A stretch of 64,000 nt of DNA from Phycisphaerae bacterium (GTDB lineage Bacteria; Planctomycetota; Phycisphaerae; Phycisphaerales; UBA1924). The stretch lies in contig JAUIHS010000012.1 of NCBI GenBank assembly GCA_030432255.1, positions 1 through 64,000 on the forward strand, written 5' to 3'. Both the position numbers and the translations under genes were made by a program. The notes beneath the pieces are model-generated. The model did no database searches, was not told where the DNA came from, and was given only the letters and a program-made list of their open reading frames with translations. Of the stretch, positions 48,093 to 58,800 are shown piece by piece (position 1 is the stretch's first letter; the number at the start of each line of letters is the position of its first letter).

Positions 48093-50159
48093 ATGAGATG
48101 GCATCAACTGATCGCGCCTCTGGTTCTCGTTGGCGTCGCCACGCCCGGCTATGGTGTCAGCATCCTGTATGTCGACCAGGACCGGGCAATCGGGAATGGA
48201 CCCGGCACCACATGGAGTACGGCGTGGACTAATCTCCAGGATGCGCTCACCGCCGCCCGTGTACCCGGAAGCGGCGTCCGTGAGATCCGCATCGCTGCAG
48301 GCACCTACACGCCCGATGTTGGCGCCGGATTCACAGTCGGTGACCGCGATGCTTCGTTTGTACTCACGGAACAACTTGCGCTGCGAGGCAGCTATGCCGG
48401 TATCGGTGCCCCCGATCCGAACTTCCGTGACCCCGCCCTGCACGAGACCACCCTCTCCGGCGACCTCGACGCTGATGACGGCCCGGGGTTCGACAATACA
48501 CTCGACAACGCCCACCAGGTCGTCAAGGCGGTGGGCCTGACGCGCGCCCCCACGCTTGACGGCCTCACCGTCGCCGCGGGCAACAAGTTCGGCAGCACGA
48601 CCCCTGACGGGCTCAAGGGATCTGGAGTCCAGGTCATCGGCACGGATCTCACGGTCAATAACTGCCGGTTGGAACTCAATCGCGGCGGCGCGATTTACGT
48701 CGAGGGCCAGACGTTGACAGTGACCAACTCGGTCTTCGATGAGAACGATGGCGGTATCGAGGCTGTGCTCTCGACAGTCGACGTCGCCGGAACCGACTTC
48801 ATCGATCATGAGTCTCCCGCAATCGCGGGTGATGAGTCCACCGTGCTGCTGGATGACTGCCTCTTCAGTGGCAATCGGAACCAGGCGGTGAGCCTGCTCT
48901 TCTGCAGTGCAACGGTCAGTGACTGCACCTTTGACGGGAATGTGACCAACGGCCTTGACGGTGCCGGCCTCTGGGCCACCTGTGTCGGCGGCAACGTCAT
49001 TGACATCCTTGACAGCACGTTCATGAACAATGTCGCAGTCAACGGGCGTGGAGGCGGCGTTTACATCAATGCGGGCAGCCCGCATTCGATGCACCGCGTT
49101 GACTTCGACGGCAATGCCGCCGATGCCGGGGGTGGTGCACATTTCCCCCGCGGCGACGTGTACGACTGCACGTTCACGAACAACATGGCCCTCGCCACTT
49201 CACTCGGCAATGGTGGGGGACTGGTCTCGGACAAGAACGTTGTCGTTCGTTGCGAATTCAGGAGCAACACGGCCGAAGGGAACGGCGGCGGTGCGTGGTC
49301 GTCTGACGGCACCGGGAATTTCGGCGTGTATTACAACTGTACGTTTTCTGACAACGAAGCCCTCTCAGGCACCGGCGGTGGACTCTGGTGCAATGCGACG
49401 CGCATCATGAACTGCCTCATCAGCGGGAACACCTCGCGGTTCGGTGGGGGCGGTCTCTACGTGAACAATGCCTCAGAGGTCGCGAACACGACAGTTGTCG
49501 GCAACAACTCGATCCTTGAAGACTTCAATGGCGCGCTCATCGATGCCAACAGCACGGCGACCAACTGCATCTTCTGGGACAACAACGGTTCCAGTTGGGA
49601 GAACAACAATTCACTCAACAACAGCCTGACGAGTTTCTCGATCGTCCAGGGCATCGACATGGACTTTCTCGGGGCAAACAACTCCGGGGCGGATCCGCTC
49701 TTTGTCGATGCCGATGGCCTCGATAACGTCTACGGGACTCCTGATGACGATTGCCGACTGATGTCAGGGTCCCCCGCGATCGACGCGGGAGACAACGGTG
49801 CCGTCCCCCTCGACGAAGCCGACCTCGATGACGATGGATCGACGCTTGAAGTCACTCCCCTCGATCTCGACGACATGGCTCGTTTCCTCGATGATCCCGC
49901 CTCAGCAGATACCGGGGCAGGCACAGCGCCATTGGTCGATCTCGGCCCCTACGAGTTCGTGCCCGGGGCTGCGTCACCACCCTGTGCCGGAGATGCCAAC
50001 GGTGACAACACCGTCAACTTCGATGATCTCAACATGGTCCTCGACCTGTGGACGACCACCGATGCCGCGGCCGACCTGGACGAAAGCGGCCTTGTGGACT
50101 TCGGTGACCTCAACGAAGTCCTCGCCCGCTGGGGGAACACCTGCATGATCGAAGGCTGA
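48093..50159 (+). CDS. Exported right-handed beta-helix protein with choice-of-anchor-Q-like and dockerin-like C-terminus
   Basis: A 688-residue protein with a signal peptide (MRWHQLIAPLVLVGVATPGY-G). The start at 48093 has GAGAGG 6 nt upstream; a TTG at 48078 is in frame but inferior. After a DQDRAIGNGPGTTWSTAWTN segment, typical of this architecture, come about 20 short repeats such as DCTFDGNVTNGLDGAGLW and NCTFSDNEALSGTGGGLWCN, which form a parallel beta-helix as in polymorphic outer-membrane and pectate-lyase-like proteins. A DLGPYEF element near 620 marks the choice-of-anchor-Q region. The final 55 residues hold two dockerin-like loops (GDANGDNTVNFDDLNMVLDL and LDESGLVDFGDLNEVLARWG). 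It may bind or cut polysaccharide, or be structural. Confidence 0.88.
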   Translation: MRWHQLIAPLVLVGVATPGYGVSILYVDQDRAIGNGPGTTWSTAWTNLQDALTAARVPGSGVREIRIAAGTYTPDVGAGFTVGDRDASFVLTEQLALRGSYAGIGAPDPNFRDPALHETTLSGDLDADDGPGFDNTLDNAHQVVKAVGLTRAPTLDGLTVAAGNKFGSTTPDGLKGSGVQVIGTDLTVNNCRLELNRGGAIYVEGQTLTVTNSVFDENDGGIEAVLSTVDVAGTDFIDHESPAIAGDESTVLLDDCLFSGNRNQAVSLLFCSATVSDCTFDGNVTNGLDGAGLWATCVGGNVIDILDSTFMNNVAVNGRGGGVYINAGSPHSMHRVDFDGNAADAGGGAHFPRGDVYDCTFTNNMALATSLGNGGGLVSDKNVVVRCEFRSNTAEGNGGGAWSSDGTGNFGVYYNCTFSDNEALSGTGGGLWCNATRIMNCLISGNTSRFGGGGLYVNNASEVANTTVVGNNSILEDFNGALIDANSTATNCIFWDNNGSSWENNNSLNNSLTSFSIVQGIDMDFLGANNSGADPLFVDADGLDNVYGTPDDDCRLMSGSPAIDAGDNGAVPLDEADLDDDGSTLEVTPLDLDDMARFLDDPASADTGAGTAPLVDLGPYEFVPGAASPPCAGDANGDNTVNFDDLNMVLDLWTTTDAAADLDESGLVDFGDLNEVLARWGNTCMIEG

Positions 50160-50165
50160 TCCCGA

Positions 50166-53100
50166 TCAGGGCAGGTGCCAGTACGCGGCACTGACGCCAC
50201 GCACCCGGCCACCGCGAGTCCCTGTCGGGAGCAGGCCACTGGCGTCGTATGTCTTCTGACCTCGGTTGATGACGACCACAACGCGCTCGCTGTTGAGTTC
50301 ACGTTCAAATGCAAACACGTCGGGATCACCCGAGTCCAGGTGACGAACGGTTCCGTACCGCAGGATCGGCCCTGCCGCCGGGTCCTGCCGCAGTCGCAAC
50401 CACTCCCGCACATCATTCCTGAACCTCGCATCAGCGCGATCCGCGGGATTCTCCGGCCGCCCGAGATCTCGCCACGGCACCGGCTTCCGGTCCGTCGGGT
50501 CATCCGCGCCCCACATGCCGTACTCATCACCGTAGTACACCATCGGCGCTCCCAGGTAGGTTGCCTGGATCGCAAACCCCAGCACGGCACGACGAAACTC
50601 CTGCAATGTCGGCCGCGTGTCATCGTAGTTCGGACCGTTGTCCTGAATGCGATTCCCCTGATCATACGCGCGGCCCGGATTGTGCAATTGTGAGACAAAC
50701 CGATCCGTGTCGTGAGACCCAAAGAGGTTCTGGTGAATGAGGCAGGTCTGCGGCGCCTCGTTGAACGCCTCACTCAAGCGCTGCGAGAGTTCGGATGATG
50801 GCATCCCGGGCTGAACTCCGAGCCAGTCCACGACCGGCCGGGCAAAGGGATAGTGCATCTGTGTATCGAAGTAGTTGCCCTGAACGTACGCCGATGCATC
50901 ATCCCAGATCTCGGCGATGATCACTGCATCCGCATTCAGCGATTTCACGTGAGCACGCCAGTCGCTCCAGAATGGCAGGCCGACGTCAAGCGGAACGTCC
51001 AACCGCCAGCCGTCGATGCCATCCGACGGATCACCGTCACCGTCCGGATCCATCCACCGCGCCGTGATGTCGAAGATGTGCTGCTTCATACCCGGCATCA
51101 GGTCGCCGTTCGACTGTTGCCGAAACTTGGGCAGCCAGCCACTCGGCCCATCCCATGCCTGCCATGAGTCCACGCTGCCGTCGTCGTTGAACTCGACGAA
51201 ATACCAGTCGGCATAGAGCGATGCAGACCCGTTCTCCAGCACATCCTGGAACGCCCAGAACTCGCGCCCCGTGTGATTGAAAACCCCGTCGATCACTACT
51301 CGGATGTCTCGCTTCCGGCACTCAGGCAGCAGCACATCCAAGAAGTACCGGTCTGCGGGCGTCCACTTCCATGTCGCAGGATCCAGCGTTTCAGTCGGGT
51401 CGGCAGCCCAGCGCGCCGGGACCGGATGGCCGGGGGGGTTGCCGAAGTTGTCATCGATGTGGCGATAGTCCGACGCATCGTACTTGTGCATCGACTCCGC
51501 TTCGAAGACCGGATTGAAATAGATCGCCGTGATACCGAGGTCCTGAAGTTCATCTAGTTTCTCGACAACGCCCTGCAGATCACCGCCGTACCGGCGATCG
51601 AAGATCCAGTTGAAGATCTCGCCACCCTGTCGCTCGGGCAACGGGTCAGTGGGGGAGAGATTCGCACGGCGACGCCACTGCGATTCCTCTCCCGGCTGTG
51701 TTTCATACCAGTTCGCCATCCACGGCATCTGGTACACACCGGGCCCGTGCGGGTCATTCTCCGGGTTACCGTTTCTGAATCGTTCAGGGAAGATCTGGTA
51801 CCACACCGCACCCATCGCCCACGCCGGAAGATCCAGCCGCGGCTCTACGCGCCCCTGAAAGCGCTCCGTATCGAATCGGGCTCGCCCGTCCATCACCACG
51901 AACTTGTAGTCGGCCTTGCCCCGCTCAAGCATGACGCGCGCCGAGAAGCGATCGAATCCTGCGAGGTCACGTGTCCGATTCATCGGCACGATGAGCGTGA
52001 CGAGCCCCATCTCCTCGTCAGCGGCATCAACATGCAGTTCAACCCGCTCGGCGTCACCCGGCAGGGCCGCGATGCTGATATCCACGAGTCCCAGGTCTCC
52101 CTCGATGGGAGCGAAGTCACGTTCGAGGTCCGGGTTGTGCTGCAGGGCAGCCTCATTGATGTGATTTCGACGCGCCGGCGGATAGTCGTCAGGGGAAGGA
52201 CCAACCACGAAAACGCTGTTGAGGTTGCCATCCGAATCCGTGATGGTCCGCTCCGCCACCGGGTCCAGGATCCAGACACTTCCATCGATCACGTACTTGT
52301 AGCGGTGGGCGCCCGCGGGAAGATTGACCAATGCCGCCCAGGACCCATCAGTCCGCGACGAGAGCGCAATTGCTCCGGCACCACCGGGCCCGACCCAGTC
52401 ATTGAAGTCGCCCACCACATGAACAGTTGAGACATCAGAAGTCGGCTCGAACTCAAAGCGATGCCAGAACCCGGGAAGCAGACACATGGGAGACACCGAG
52501 GATTGGTGAGTCGTCGCATTGCCGTCTCTTACTTCGACGACATAGTCACCCGCATCAACCCGTCCACCCCGAAGCGACAGGATGGACTCTTCCCCTTCGA
52601 GTACATCCAGAGTGGCCATTGACGTCGCAGCCGGAATATTCAGCGCCGCCCGTGCGAGACCCTCGTCGAATGCTTCGAGTTGAACGGTGCGTGACCGATC
52701 ATGGTCCCGGGTCTGGTACCGCACCGAGTAAGCGGGCGATACGTCGACAGAAAGCGAAGACGTTGCAACCTCATCACCCAGACGGACGGTCACGGGAATC
52801 GTGAGGCGCCCCGGCCGCGCGGGAATGACCTCTGCACGCAGCGGTGTGTTCGGCGAGACGCGGATGGCATAGTCAGCGGTCGCAGTCGCTTCCAGGCTGG
52901 CCTCGGCCCCGGGGGGGAACAGCGACCCCGAGGCATCAATCACGAAGCTGCGTCCGGCTACGGGCGAGCCGAACCGTGACAACAGGACGACAGGTTCCGG
53001 AACAGATGCCACTTCAAATGACCATGACTGACGCGCCGCATCAAGGCGGACGCGGTACTCGGCCGCTGCACGAATGACGAGTTCGATGTCATTGCCCGGC

Positions 53101-53363
53101 TGCTCAAGACTCTCGTCGCCCGCTCCAAGGTGTCCCTCGGCCCAGTCTCCGTTGCGAACGAACTTGAAGTGGTGACGCCCGGCCTCGATGCGCCGAACAA
53201 GTTCATAGGTCCCACGCTCATCAGAGACTGGTGCCAGGCGCCAGGTGTCATCGGTTGTATTCCAACCATTGAAGGTGCCGGCGAGCCGCCAGACATCCGC
53301 GCCAAGGCTATCGGAACAGAGCAGGACAGGCAGGACGAACAGCGCGAAAAACCTCAATCGCAT
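50166..53363 (-). CDS. Secreted multidomain GH13 alpha-amylase/neopullulanase-like enzyme
   Basis: A 1,065-residue exported glycosidase (signal peptide MRLRFFALFVLPVLLCSDSLG-A). Two starch-binding/CBM48-like folds are visible (LAGTFNGWNTTDD near 27; VHVVGDFNDWVGPGG near 305), with Ig-like segments between and after. The catalytic TIM barrel starts at about 525 (AVWYQIFPERFRNGNPENDP). All four GH13 regions are present: VVIDGVFNHTGREF (I), DGWRLDVPLD with the nucleophile Asp (II), VIIAEIWDD with the acid/base Glu (III) and LFGSHDTDRF (IV). The pattern suits alpha-glucan hydrolysis of the neopullulanase/cyclomaltodextrinase type. It is 36 nt downstream of a LacI-type regulator on the same strand and is probably induced by an alpha-glucan-derived sugar. 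Confidence 0.93.
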   Translation of the reverse strand: MRLRFFALFVLPVLLCSDSLGADVWRLAGTFNGWNTTDDTWRLAPVSDERGTYELVRRIEAGRHHFKFVRNGDWAEGHLGAGDESLEQPGNDIELVIRAAAEYRVRLDAARQSWSFEVASVPEPVVLLSRFGSPVAGRSFVIDASGSLFPPGAEASLEATATADYAIRVSPNTPLRAEVIPARPGRLTIPVTVRLGDEVATSSLSVDVSPAYSVRYQTRDHDRSRTVQLEAFDEGLARAALNIPAATSMATLDVLEGEESILSLRGGRVDAGDYVVEVRDGNATTHQSSVSPMCLLPGFWHRFEFEPTSDVSTVHVVGDFNDWVGPGGAGAIALSSRTDGSWAALVNLPAGAHRYKYVIDGSVWILDPVAERTITDSDGNLNSVFVVGPSPDDYPPARRNHINEAALQHNPDLERDFAPIEGDLGLVDISIAALPGDAERVELHVDAADEEMGLVTLIVPMNRTRDLAGFDRFSARVMLERGKADYKFVVMDGRARFDTERFQGRVEPRLDLPAWAMGAVWYQIFPERFRNGNPENDPHGPGVYQMPWMANWYETQPGEESQWRRRANLSPTDPLPERQGGEIFNWIFDRRYGGDLQGVVEKLDELQDLGITAIYFNPVFEAESMHKYDASDYRHIDDNFGNPPGHPVPARWAADPTETLDPATWKWTPADRYFLDVLLPECRKRDIRVVIDGVFNHTGREFWAFQDVLENGSASLYADWYFVEFNDDGSVDSWQAWDGPSGWLPKFRQQSNGDLMPGMKQHIFDITARWMDPDGDGDPSDGIDGWRLDVPLDVGLPFWSDWRAHVKSLNADAVIIAEIWDDASAYVQGNYFDTQMHYPFARPVVDWLGVQPGMPSSELSQRLSEAFNEAPQTCLIHQNLFGSHDTDRFVSQLHNPGRAYDQGNRIQDNGPNYDDTRPTLQEFRRAVLGFAIQATYLGAPMVYYGDEYGMWGADDPTDRKPVPWRDLGRPENPADRADARFRNDVREWLRLRQDPAAGPILRYGTVRHLDSGDPDVFAFERELNSERVVVVINRGQKTYDASGLLPTGTRGGRVRGVSAAYWHLP

Positions 53364-53398
53364 GGCGGGTATCCAGTATCAGGGAGTGAGAGACAGGA

Positions 53399-54451
53399 TC
53401 AGGCCGGGACCTGCGGAGGACAGCAGGACTCGCGCTCGATCAACGCGATCGGGAGACGCTCACTGATGGTCTTCCGGCCGTTGTCATCCGCTTTTTTCTC
53501 GATCATGGAGATGAGTTGCTGGCACGACTCGGCACCGATTTCGAAGAAGTTCATCCGAATGGTCGTCAGCGGGGGATCCGCAAGAGCAGCGGTCGGAATG
53601 TCATCGCAGCCCACGATCGAGATCTCCTTGCCCGGTTGACGATCGTGCTGACGAATCGACTGGTACGCACCCAGTGCCATCTTGTCGTTCGCCGCGAAGA
53701 TCGCGGTCAACTGCGGGTTGCGCTGGAGCAGTTCGTCGCAGGCCAGCTTGCCGGTCTCGACGAGGTACTGGCCCTCGACGACCATGCGGTCGCTCAGTGG
53801 GAATCCGCGCTCCGCGAGCCGGGAAAGAAACCCTTCGGTCAGTTCCTCGGCCGTGACCACCATGGACGAGGGGCCGCAGATGTGACCGATGTTCCGGTGG
53901 CCGAGATCGATGAGGTAGTCTGCCGCCAAGGCACCAGCCGCGGTGTAATCGCACACCACGTGATGCAGGTCCCACTGCTTGAAGTGGTTGTTGACGATGA
54001 TGAGCGGCTTGTCCGTCTCGTGGAATTCGGTGAGCCAGCGGTGCTCCTCGGTGGCACCGATGAACAGGATGCCGTCGACCGAGCAGTCCTCGAGGAGCGT
54101 GAGATACTCCTTCCGACGGACGTACTCGCGGCGGGCGACCTCCAGGAGAATCCGGTAGCCGCGATTGGCGGCCGCTTCATAGATGCCGCTGATGATTTCG
54201 CCGAAGTAGACGTCTGCGAAGGCATGCTGGAGTGCGGGAACAAGGACGGCGAGCGTATTCGCCCTTCGGGTGGGCAATCCCCGTGCGAGCCTGCTTGGGG
54301 TATAGGAAAGCTTCTCCATGGCGGAGAGAACGCGTTGGCGCGTCGATTCGCTGATGCGCTCGTCGTTGTTGTTGAGAATCAGCGAGACGGTGGTCAGGCT
54401 GACGCCGGACTCTCGCGCAACATCCCGAATGTTCGATCGTGCATTGGCCAT
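53399..54451 (-). CDS. LacI/GalR family transcriptional regulator
   Basis: A 350-residue repressor. The N-terminal helix-turn-helix (IRDVARESGVSLTTVSLILN) and hinge (LARGLPTRRANT) are canonical. The rest is a periplasmic-binding-protein-like effector domain (LAVLVPALQHAFADVYFGEI; GAYQSIRQHDRQPGKEISIV; GCDDIPTAALADPPLTTIRM). I use ATG 54451, right before the helix-turn-helix; the frame runs 22 codons further upstream into a non-conserved stretch. It is followed by the amylase gene after 36 nt. Two near-identical LacI-type palindromes in the upstream gap (54523-54536 and 54703-54720) suggest control of itself with the amylase and of the divergent pseudopilin-like gene. Confidence 0.94.
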   Translation of the reverse strand: MANARSNIRDVARESGVSLTTVSLILNNNDERISESTRQRVLSAMEKLSYTPSRLARGLPTRRANTLAVLVPALQHAFADVYFGEIISGIYEAAANRGYRILLEVARREYVRRKEYLTLLEDCSVDGILFIGATEEHRWLTEFHETDKPLIIVNNHFKQWDLHHVVCDYTAAGALAADYLIDLGHRNIGHICGPSSMVVTAEELTEGFLSRLAERGFPLSDRMVVEGQYLVETGKLACDELLQRNPQLTAIFAANDKMALGAYQSIRQHDRQPGKEISIVGCDDIPTAALADPPLTTIRMNFFEIGAESCQQLISMIEKKADDNGRKTISERLPIALIERESCCPPQVPA

Positions 54452-54522
54452 GCTGGTCGTATGGTGTCCGGGTCTTGAGTGTGGGCGTGGAACCGGTCGG
54501 CTCCGTGGAGGAGGCAACGGAG

Positions 54523-54536
54523 GTAAAACATTTTAC
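54523..54536. promoter_or_regulatory. LacI-type operator 1
   Basis: GTAAAACATTTTAC is GTAAAA and TTTTAC around a 2-nt centre. It is the reverse complement of the core of operator 2. It lies 72 nt upstream of the lacI-type start, inside its leader or promoter, and would serve autoregulation. Confidence 0.75.
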
Positions 54537-54664
54537 TAGATGGCACGGGCTTTACCAGTCTTCCGCACCGGTTTGCCGCCAATTCGGGTCTTCATCCTGT
54601 CATGAGTCCCTCGAGACCCCGCCGATAAAGGACTTACATCATCATCGCAGCCGTCCCGTCAGGC

Positions 54665-54692
54665 TTGCGGACGGTCCGCAAATGAGTACAGT
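54665..54692 (+). promoter_or_regulatory. Candidate promoter of the pseudopilin-like gene
   Basis: TTGCGG (54665-54670) and TACAGT (54687-54692) are separated by 16 nt. Transcription would start near 54699, immediately before operator 2, the classical layout for repression. A perfect 7+1+7 palindrome (54666-54680) overlaps the -35 element. Matches to consensus are partial. Confidence 0.35.
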
Positions 54693-54702
54693 GTGAAAGA
54701 GC

Positions 54703-54720
54703 GGGTAAAATGTTTTACCC
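54703..54720. promoter_or_regulatory. LacI-type operator 2
   Basis: GGGTAAAATGTTTTACCC is a symmetric 8+2+8 element: GGGTAAAA and TTTTACCC around TG. It shares a 14-nt core with operator 1 in inverted orientation and lies 59 nt upstream of the pseudopilin-like start. The form is typical of operators for sugar-responsive LacI-family repressors. Confidence 0.78.
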
Positions 54721-54778
54721 GTGGCAGGTCCGAGACTGTGAACCCGGCCCCGCTTCGTGTCAACTCCAGAGGTGAACA

Positions 54779-55726
54779 ATGCTCAGATCACCCGAACAGT
54801 ACGGTCGTCCAAACCGGGGCTTTACGCTCATTGAACTGCTGGTTGTCATTGCGATCATCGCAATCCTGATCGGTATCCTGCTGCCCGCTCTCGGCAAGGC
54901 GCGGGAATCTGCCCGGCGAACCGGCTGTATGAGCAATCAAAAACAGCTCATGTATCTCTTCACGATGTATGCATCCGACTACGACGGTTCATATCCCGTC
55001 CTGCCTGTCGCTGCCGGTACCAACCGCAAGCCGACGAATACGCAACTCTTCTCCAACCCCGGACAGCACTTCCCGTACCTGAGCTTCGCCTCGATCTTCA
55101 GCCTTGATCAGGTTGGCTACGACCTCGACCAGGATGGCATGCCCGATGTCACCACCAAGGTCTTCGGTGCCGCCGGTGTCGCCTACTACTTTGCATGGAA
55201 TCCTGTCACCAAGTCATGGGTGCCGAACACCGAAGCCAGGCCACTCATGGCCAACTACTTTGAAAGCGGCGCCGAATTTCAGGCGCTGCAGTGCCCCTCG
55301 GATCAGCTTGATGGCGGCGATGAAGGCGACAGCCTCGGCAACGTCGCGCAGGTCCCCTACACCATCTCAGACTCGAGAGATGTCGTCTGGTACAACATCA
55401 GCTACCTCTACGTCGCAGGTCTGACCGATCACGAGCGAGGCCCCGTGGCCCTCTTCGGTGACGAGACGAACTCGGACGACACCGGAGGTGGTGGCTTCTC
55501 AACCTATGGCACCCTCCGTCGCAGTTACCCCGACAGCGATCAACGAGGCTACTGGGACGTGGACAACCACGGCAAGACCGGCGCACACTGGGCCTTCTCA
55601 GATGCACACGTCGAGTGGCTCAGCCAGACCAAGACGAACGACGCCCAGGAAATTCACAGCTTCATCTTCGAACAGATCGAGAAGAATCACGTCGGCGGCG
55701 ATGAAGCGGTCGAAACGATCGACTGA
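54779..55726 (+). CDS. Exported pseudopilin-like protein (prepilin leader, H-X9-DG-type C-terminus)
   Basis: A 315-residue protein with a strong class III prepilin leader ([20 protein letters not shown], Glu5 present). The helix continues as [20 protein letters not shown], then a variable region and a C-terminal [14 protein letters not shown], typical of the large DUF1559-like/planctomycete pseudopilin families. Such proteins are processed by prepilin peptidase, but their role (surface fibres, attachment or substrate capture) is not settled. Operator 2 lies just upstream, so it appears to be under the same LacI-type control as the amylase. That suggests a function in alpha-glucan binding or uptake. 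AGAGGTGA precedes the ATG. Confidence 0.88.
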   Translation: MLRSPEQYGRPNRGFTLIELLVVIAIIAILIGILLPALGKARESARRTGCMSNQKQLMYLFTMYASDYDGSYPVLPVAAGTNRKPTNTQLFSNPGQHFPYLSFASIFSLDQVGYDLDQDGMPDVTTKVFGAAGVAYYFAWNPVTKSWVPNTEARPLMANYFESGAEFQALQCPSDQLDGGDEGDSLGNVAQVPYTISDSRDVVWYNISYLYVAGLTDHERGPVALFGDETNSDDTGGGGFSTYGTLRRSYPDSDQRGYWDVDNHGKTGAHWAFSDAHVEWLSQTKTNDAQEIHSFIFEQIEKNHVGGDEAVETID

Positions 55727-55753
55727 TCCAGGCCCCGGCATCCTGAAATGAAC

Positions 55754-55783
55754 AAGGCCCCGGTCATCGCGACCGGGGCCTTT
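55754..55783. terminator. Bidirectional rho-independent terminator
   Basis: AAGGCCCCGGTC (55754-55765) and GACCGGGGCCTT (55771-55782) form a 12-bp GC-rich stem with a 5-nt loop. It is followed by T on the plus strand and, read on the minus strand, preceded and followed by A/T-rich ends, so it can serve both convergent genes. Confidence 0.85.
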
Positions 55784-55811
55784 CCATTTGCCAATTCACT
55801 TGATCACTTGA

Positions 55812-58800
55812 TCAGGGACAGGACTGCAGCCAGTTGGCCAGCACCAGGTTGAGGTCATCGAAGTTGACCATGCCGTCGCCGCCGCCCAACGGGGCGACAT
55901 CACCCGCGGGACCCGCCGTTCCCCAGGCACCGAGTACGATGTTGAGGTCATCGAAGTTGACCATGTTGTCGCCCGTGGCATCGCCGGGGCACTCCATTGG
56001 TGTGATGTCCTCGCACTCGAACGTCGTCACCGCGAAGTCATCAACTCCGGCCTCGACGATGGAACCGGATCCCTCGTCCGATGCGATGAATCGCAGCACG
56101 ACCTGGTCCGTCAACGAAACGAAGTCCTCGACGAGGAACGTGTGCTGAACCCAGCCACCACCCGTACCTTCTCCGGAAGGGCCGACCGTCTCGACGTTCG
56201 TCCACGAGGAACCGCCATTGTCCGAGATATCGACCACAAAGACGTCCGCGTTCGGAGACCCGCCCTGGTCGTTGGAGTACCAACGCCAGTAACTGATCTC
56301 TGCGGAACCTGAGCCCGACAGCATCAGCGTCGGTGTCGTCAGGGTTGTCTGCCCGCCGTCGACATCGTTGTCGCCAAGGCCGCCGCCCACGGAACCTTGA
56401 CCCGTGACCCAGCACACCGTACCGGATGCCGTATGGTCATCTTCAGGCTGCGCCGAAGTACCAACCGGGTTGACCCGCGTCCACACACCGGTCGTGGCAT
56501 CGTCAGCAGCCGCGCCGACGCTCCAACCCTGGTCAGACTCGATGTCATCCTCGAAGGCAACGGCTTCCTGCCCGACAATCGCGCCGAAGCTGTTGCCGGG
56601 AGCACCCACCGGCAGCGTGAGTACCCCAGTGCTCACACCCTCGGCGCTCACGTAGAACGCCGGCATGTCCGCGCACTCAGGTGCGGGCAGAGTCGCGCGG
56701 AACGTGTCACCACCCAGCGGCGTCAGCGCGACGCTCGTGAATGCCCCGCCGTCATAGCTGTAGAAGAGCTGCTCCGAACCGCCGACAATCGTGTCGTCGC
56801 CGGGGTTGATCGTGACGTCAAACGTCGCTCCCATGCCCGGTTCCATCACCGTCGGAACGGCGCTCGCAAGTGTGATGTTCGCGGCTCCAGGCTGGGGTGT
56901 CAGGTCGCCAGTGACGACGAGAGCGAAGCCCTGAACGCCCGAGTTCACAGCGCTGGCATGTACGTTCACAGTCCAGGTGCCCGCCTGCGGCGAGGCGACG
57001 TGAACCTGCTCAACGTTGTTCCGGATGTCAAAGGAACCGCCCGTTGCGGAGAATCCACCCGAGAAGACGTTGCCGCGATACACGGTGCCCGTGGGTGAGA
57101 TGACCTCGAGATCCATGTCGTTCACCGGTGCGAAGCTCGTTCCGGCGGTACCGGGAACATCGGTGAACGCCATGGTCACGCGCAGCGCTTCACCGGCTGA
57201 GTCGATCGAGATCGGGAAGGTCTGCATCTCACCAGTACTCATCCCGAAGCGATTCGTCTGGTCGTGAATGAAGAGCTTGCGGCCGTCACCATCGAAGAAG
57301 AGGGCATCTGAGGCACGAACGCGGCCCCATCCTTCGAGATTGCTGGGATAGCCTGAAACGCCGGTCATGTCGACCGCGCTGTTCAGCAGCGTGGCCTTGA
57401 CAAGCGCACCCGTGGGACTCTTCGCATCACTCGGATTGGCAATGCCGCTCGGGTAGAAGCCGTCGCGGTAGTATTGACGCACGAGCATGGCCGTGCCTGC
57501 AATCGCAGGACACGCCATCGACGTGCCCGTCAGCGAACGCGTGCTGCAGGACGTGTTGCCGTCAGACGAGACTGTGCTGCAGCCCGGGGCATAAATCTCC
57601 GGTTTCCGCCGGGAATCAGAGGTCGGCCCCACGCCACCCGAGCAGTGACTGTTCAGGTTGGGCGTGTCCTGAGAAGCACCAACGGCCATCAGGTTCTTGG
57701 CATTCTCCGGATTCCGCAGCGTGCTCGTGTTGGTAACTGCAAGGCAGACAAACTGAGTCTCATTGTCGCGGCAGAAGACATCGAACCCGCGGGCAAGCGT
57801 GTTGTACTGCGTCGTGCCGTCGTCACCCCAACTGTTCGTGTGCACCGCGGCACCCTGATTCGCATGCTGTTCAAGCGCATTGACGATCCCGGACTCGGTG
57901 AAAGATGGAATCGTGTCACAGACCAGACGCCCCTCGTAGGCGACACCACGGGTGTCACCGCTGGTGCCGGCATCTCCCACACAGGTGCCCGCGACATGCG
58001 TGCCATGATCGTCGGAACCATCCGTGGCGTTGTACGCCTGAATCTTCCGGTGAGCCGGACCGATCGGGTTGGAGTCGTCAAATGAGCAGTGGTCAGCATC
58101 AACCCGCCCGTCGAGAATGCCGACGATCTCACCCTCGCCGTGGATGCCATTGTCGTAGAGGGGTGTGTTGTTGCTCACACCCGTCTGCACGACCCAGCGA
58201 TTCGTGCTGTTGCGCAGCGTGATCTCGAATGCTTCTTCGACGAACTGCACGGCGTCGATCTCGGCCAGCCCGGCCACATCGCCCTGGTTCATGGTCAGCG
58301 AGATGGTCGTCCCACTGCTGTGGACTTCGCTGAAATGCACCTGCACACCCGGCATGGCCGCGAGTTGATCAAGGACGTCCTGCTCATCGAATCCGTCGAA
58401 GAGCGTCACGATCAGGCCGACCTTGCCATTCGCCGCCATCTTCTGACGTGCGGGCGTCACGAACGTGCGACTTCCGATCTCGGGGGACAGTTTCCACGAT
58501 GCATCAAAGGGGGCCTGCCAGCGCACGAATGGAACGGCCGCGTTGTCGATCGCCCGGCCGGGCGTCATCGAAACAATGTATGCATTGACGGGCAGGTAGT
58601 CGTGAATCGTCAGCCCCACGCGGGTCAGCGTCTGTCGCCGCGCTGGAGTCATCGGGCCGTCAAGCTGGATCACGAATCGATCCCTGGCGGTGGCCTTCGC
58701 TGACAACTGTGCCAGGGACTCAGGAGCGGCTGCCCGCGCATCCAGGATCCCCGCCTGCAGGTAGACCTTCTGCGCACTGACCTGCTCCAGCGCCTGGGGC

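Larger units (their letters stand above)
54452..54778. promoter_or_regulatory. Divergent regulatory gap between lacI-type gene and pseudopilin-like gene
   Basis: This 327-nt stretch has no gene. It holds two LacI-type operators (listed separately), a perfect palindrome TGCGGAC-G-GTCCGCA at 54666-54680, and a candidate plus-strand promoter. The two operators are centred about 182 bp apart, a distance compatible with DNA looping by a tetrameric or paired repressor. No clear minus-strand promoter was found for the lacI-type gene. Confidence 0.6.
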
